Assembly: GCF_030646165.1 (NCBI RefSeq)
Contig: NZ_JAUTDO010000011.1
Span: 84,180-148,179, forward strand
Source: Conexibacter sp. CPCC 206217
Lineage (GTDB): Bacteria > Actinomycetota > Thermoleophilia > Solirubrobacterales > Solirubrobacteraceae
Direction of reading: 5' to 3'
DNA length: 64,000 bases
Shown here: positions 62,943-64,000 of the stretch, one piece after another
Layout of the letters: every line of letters begins with the position of its first letter
How positions within the stretch are numbered: the first letter of the stretch is position 1
Notes under the pieces: model-generated
The model's input: the letters and a program-made list of their open reading frames with translations, nothing else
Told to the model about the DNA's origin: nothing
Database searches by the model: none
Position numbers and translations under genes: made by a program

Positions 62943-64000
62943 CTACGCGCGGCTGGACGCGGCGGCGACGTCGATCGGCACGGTCGCGCGGATCGCTGTG
63001 CCCTGCGCGGTAGCGGACTCGACCGCGAGGATCCCGCCCGCGAGCGTGACGCGCTCGCGCATGCCGATCAGGCCGAATCCGCCGGTCTGGGCGTCGGGAT
63101 CGAATCCGCAGCCGTCGTCGGTGATGTTGATCTGGACGGTCGCGTCGACGACCTCGACGCAGACGCCGACACGTGTCGCGCCGGCGTGCTTGGAGACGTT
63201 CGTGAGCGCCTCCTGCACGAGGCGGTAGACCGCGTCCTCGACCGGCGCGGGCAGCCGCTCCGCGTCGCTGCCGTCGTCGTGCGCGAGCGCGATCTCCAAC
63301 TCGACCTCGAGCCCTGAGGTCGCCGAGATCCGCTCGGCGAGCCCTTCGAGCGCGGACTTGACGCCGAAGGTGTCCAGCGCGGCGGGGCGCAGGTCGGTGA
63401 TCAGGCGGCGCAGGCCGGCGATCTCGGTGTCGATCTGCTCGACGGCGGTCTCGAGCGTGGCGTGGACGGCGGCGAGGTCTCTGCTGCGGCGCGCGCCGCC
63501 GAGCAGCACCTTGAGCCCGGCGAGCTCCTGCAGCGTTTCGTCGTGCAGCTCGCGCGCCCAGCGTTGGCGCTCTCGCTCGGACGCCTCGATCGAGCGGCGC
63601 AGCCCCTCGCTGGCGACGGTCTGGGCGGTCGCGACAGCGGTCGCGGCGCTGGCGGCGAAGCTCTCGAGCAACCGCTCGTCCTCGCGCGTGAACTCGTCGC
63701 CGTCGCCGCGGTCGAATGCGCTCAGGATCCCGAGCGCGCGGCCGCGGAAGATCAGCGGGACGAACATGCCGGTCTCGGCATTGACCCGTTCTGCCAGCGT
63801 GAAGCGCAATCTCTCCCGCACGTCGGCGAGCCGTTGCACGCGGCCGGTCCGCATCACGTGGCCGCTGATCGTGTCCTCGACAGGGACCCGCACGTCGAGC
63901 AGGTCGTCGCCGAACCGCCCGGCGATTGCCGCCACGTGCAGGTCAGCACCGTGGCGCAGCAGGATCAGCACGCCGCGCGCCTCCACCAGTGCGCGTGCGC
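62943..64000 (-). CDS. GAF-domain sensor histidine kinase, partial (5' end outside)
   Basis: About 350 codons are visible and the frame is open to the window edge. A GAF domain (DTISGHVMRTGRVQRLADVR, FVPLIFRGRALGILSAFDRG) is followed by the HisKA_3 box RWARELHDETLQELAGLKVL and HATPase_c (ALTNVSKHAGATRV, DDGCGFDPD, GLIGMRERVTLAGG). The layout resembles DosS/DevS-type kinases, although heme ligands cannot be judged here. It is the likely partner of the orphan regulator at 56686. Confidence 0.9.
   Translation of the reverse strand, partial: ARALVEARGVLILLRHGADLHVAAIAGRFGDDLLDVRVPVEDTISGHVMRTGRVQRLADVRERLRFTLAERVNAETGMFVPLIFRGRALGILSAFDRGDGDEFTREDERLLESFAASAATAVATAQTVASEGLRRSIEASERERQRWARELHDETLQELAGLKVLLGGARRSRDLAAVHATLETAVEQIDTEIAGLRRLITDLRPAALDTFGVKSALEGLAERISATSGLEVELEIALAHDDGSDAERLPAPVEDAVYRLVQEALTNVSKHAGATRVGVCVEVVDATVQINITDDGCGFDPDAQTGGFGLIGMRERVTLAGGILAVESATAQGTAIRATVPIDVAAASSRA

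Noticed and set aside
62920..62946. GTAGTCC / GGACTAC inverted repeat spanning the histidine kinase stop
   Set aside because: One arm includes the kinase stop codon region and spacing is 13 nt; only the left arm fits the shared motif, so I did not list it as an operator.

Overview
The window is very GC-rich, uses GTG and TTG starts often, and carries F420-type (LLM) oxidoreductase, LuxR two-component and MmyB-type regulator genes. All of this points to an actinobacterium, most likely of the Thermoleophilia (Solirubrobacterales/Conexibacter-like). The taxonomy is inferred from gene content and style; there is no rRNA gene here.

Layout. (1) 1-9900 is ordinary chromosome: the end of glpD, a DoxX protein, an LLM oxidoreductase, a glycosyltransferase, a RecQ fused to a Tudor-like tail, an SDR/MmyB divergent pair around a 15-bp perfect palindrome, and a NarL-type two-component system. 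(2) 10068-10334 holds tRNA-Leu(CAG) and tRNA-Glu(CTC). The tRNA-Glu 3' end is the attachment site of a 10.1-kb integrative element (10336-20463). The element has 21-bp att repeats, a tyrosine integrase and excisionase at its right end, a train of small start/stop-coupled unknown genes, and no recognisable replication, relaxase or capsid gene. (3) 20483-21405 is an MNT/HEPN toxin-antitoxin pair bracketed by 49-bp near-identical repeats. (4) 21824-24670 holds a decayed secreted PKD protein gene and a histidine-kinase/response-regulator fusion that looks like a deletion product. (5) 24764-41119 is a 13-gene minus-strand operon with no internal gap above 45 bp. It encodes a ribose-type ABC importer, an old-yellow-enzyme-like reductase, a D-aminoacylase, two D-threonine-aldolase-fold PLP enzymes, a 3-hydroxyisobutyrate-type dehydrogenase, a GntR regulator, an M24 peptidase/creatinase homologue, and two GMC dehydrogenases with a gluconate-dehydrogenase-type small subunit. 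A divergent PEP-hydrolase-fold / Tm-1-like pair and RidA follow. Together they look like uptake and breakdown of an N-acylated or beta-hydroxy D-amino compound.

(6) 44198-64000 is a stress/dormancy island. It contains a Zn/Cd-type P-ATPase, nitroreductase, aldehyde and alcohol dehydrogenases, a cation/proton antiporter, two universal stress proteins, a flavodoxin, a GNAT/acyl-CoA synthetase fusion, a NarL-type response regulator, a sulfide:quinone-reductase-like flavoprotein, a PfkB kinase, FtsH and a GAF histidine kinase. The gene set recalls the mycobacterial DosR dormancy regulon. Four of its promoters share a 13-bp motif (TCMGTAGTNNNCC).

Several genes are internally deleted or truncated remnants still embedded in their operons: gap, an MDR alcohol dehydrogenase, the kinase/regulator fusion, a sialidase-like gene and probably a DUF4389 gene. 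Many plus-strand genes have a TANNNT box 6-10 nt before ATG and no Shine-Dalgarno, suggesting leaderless transcripts.
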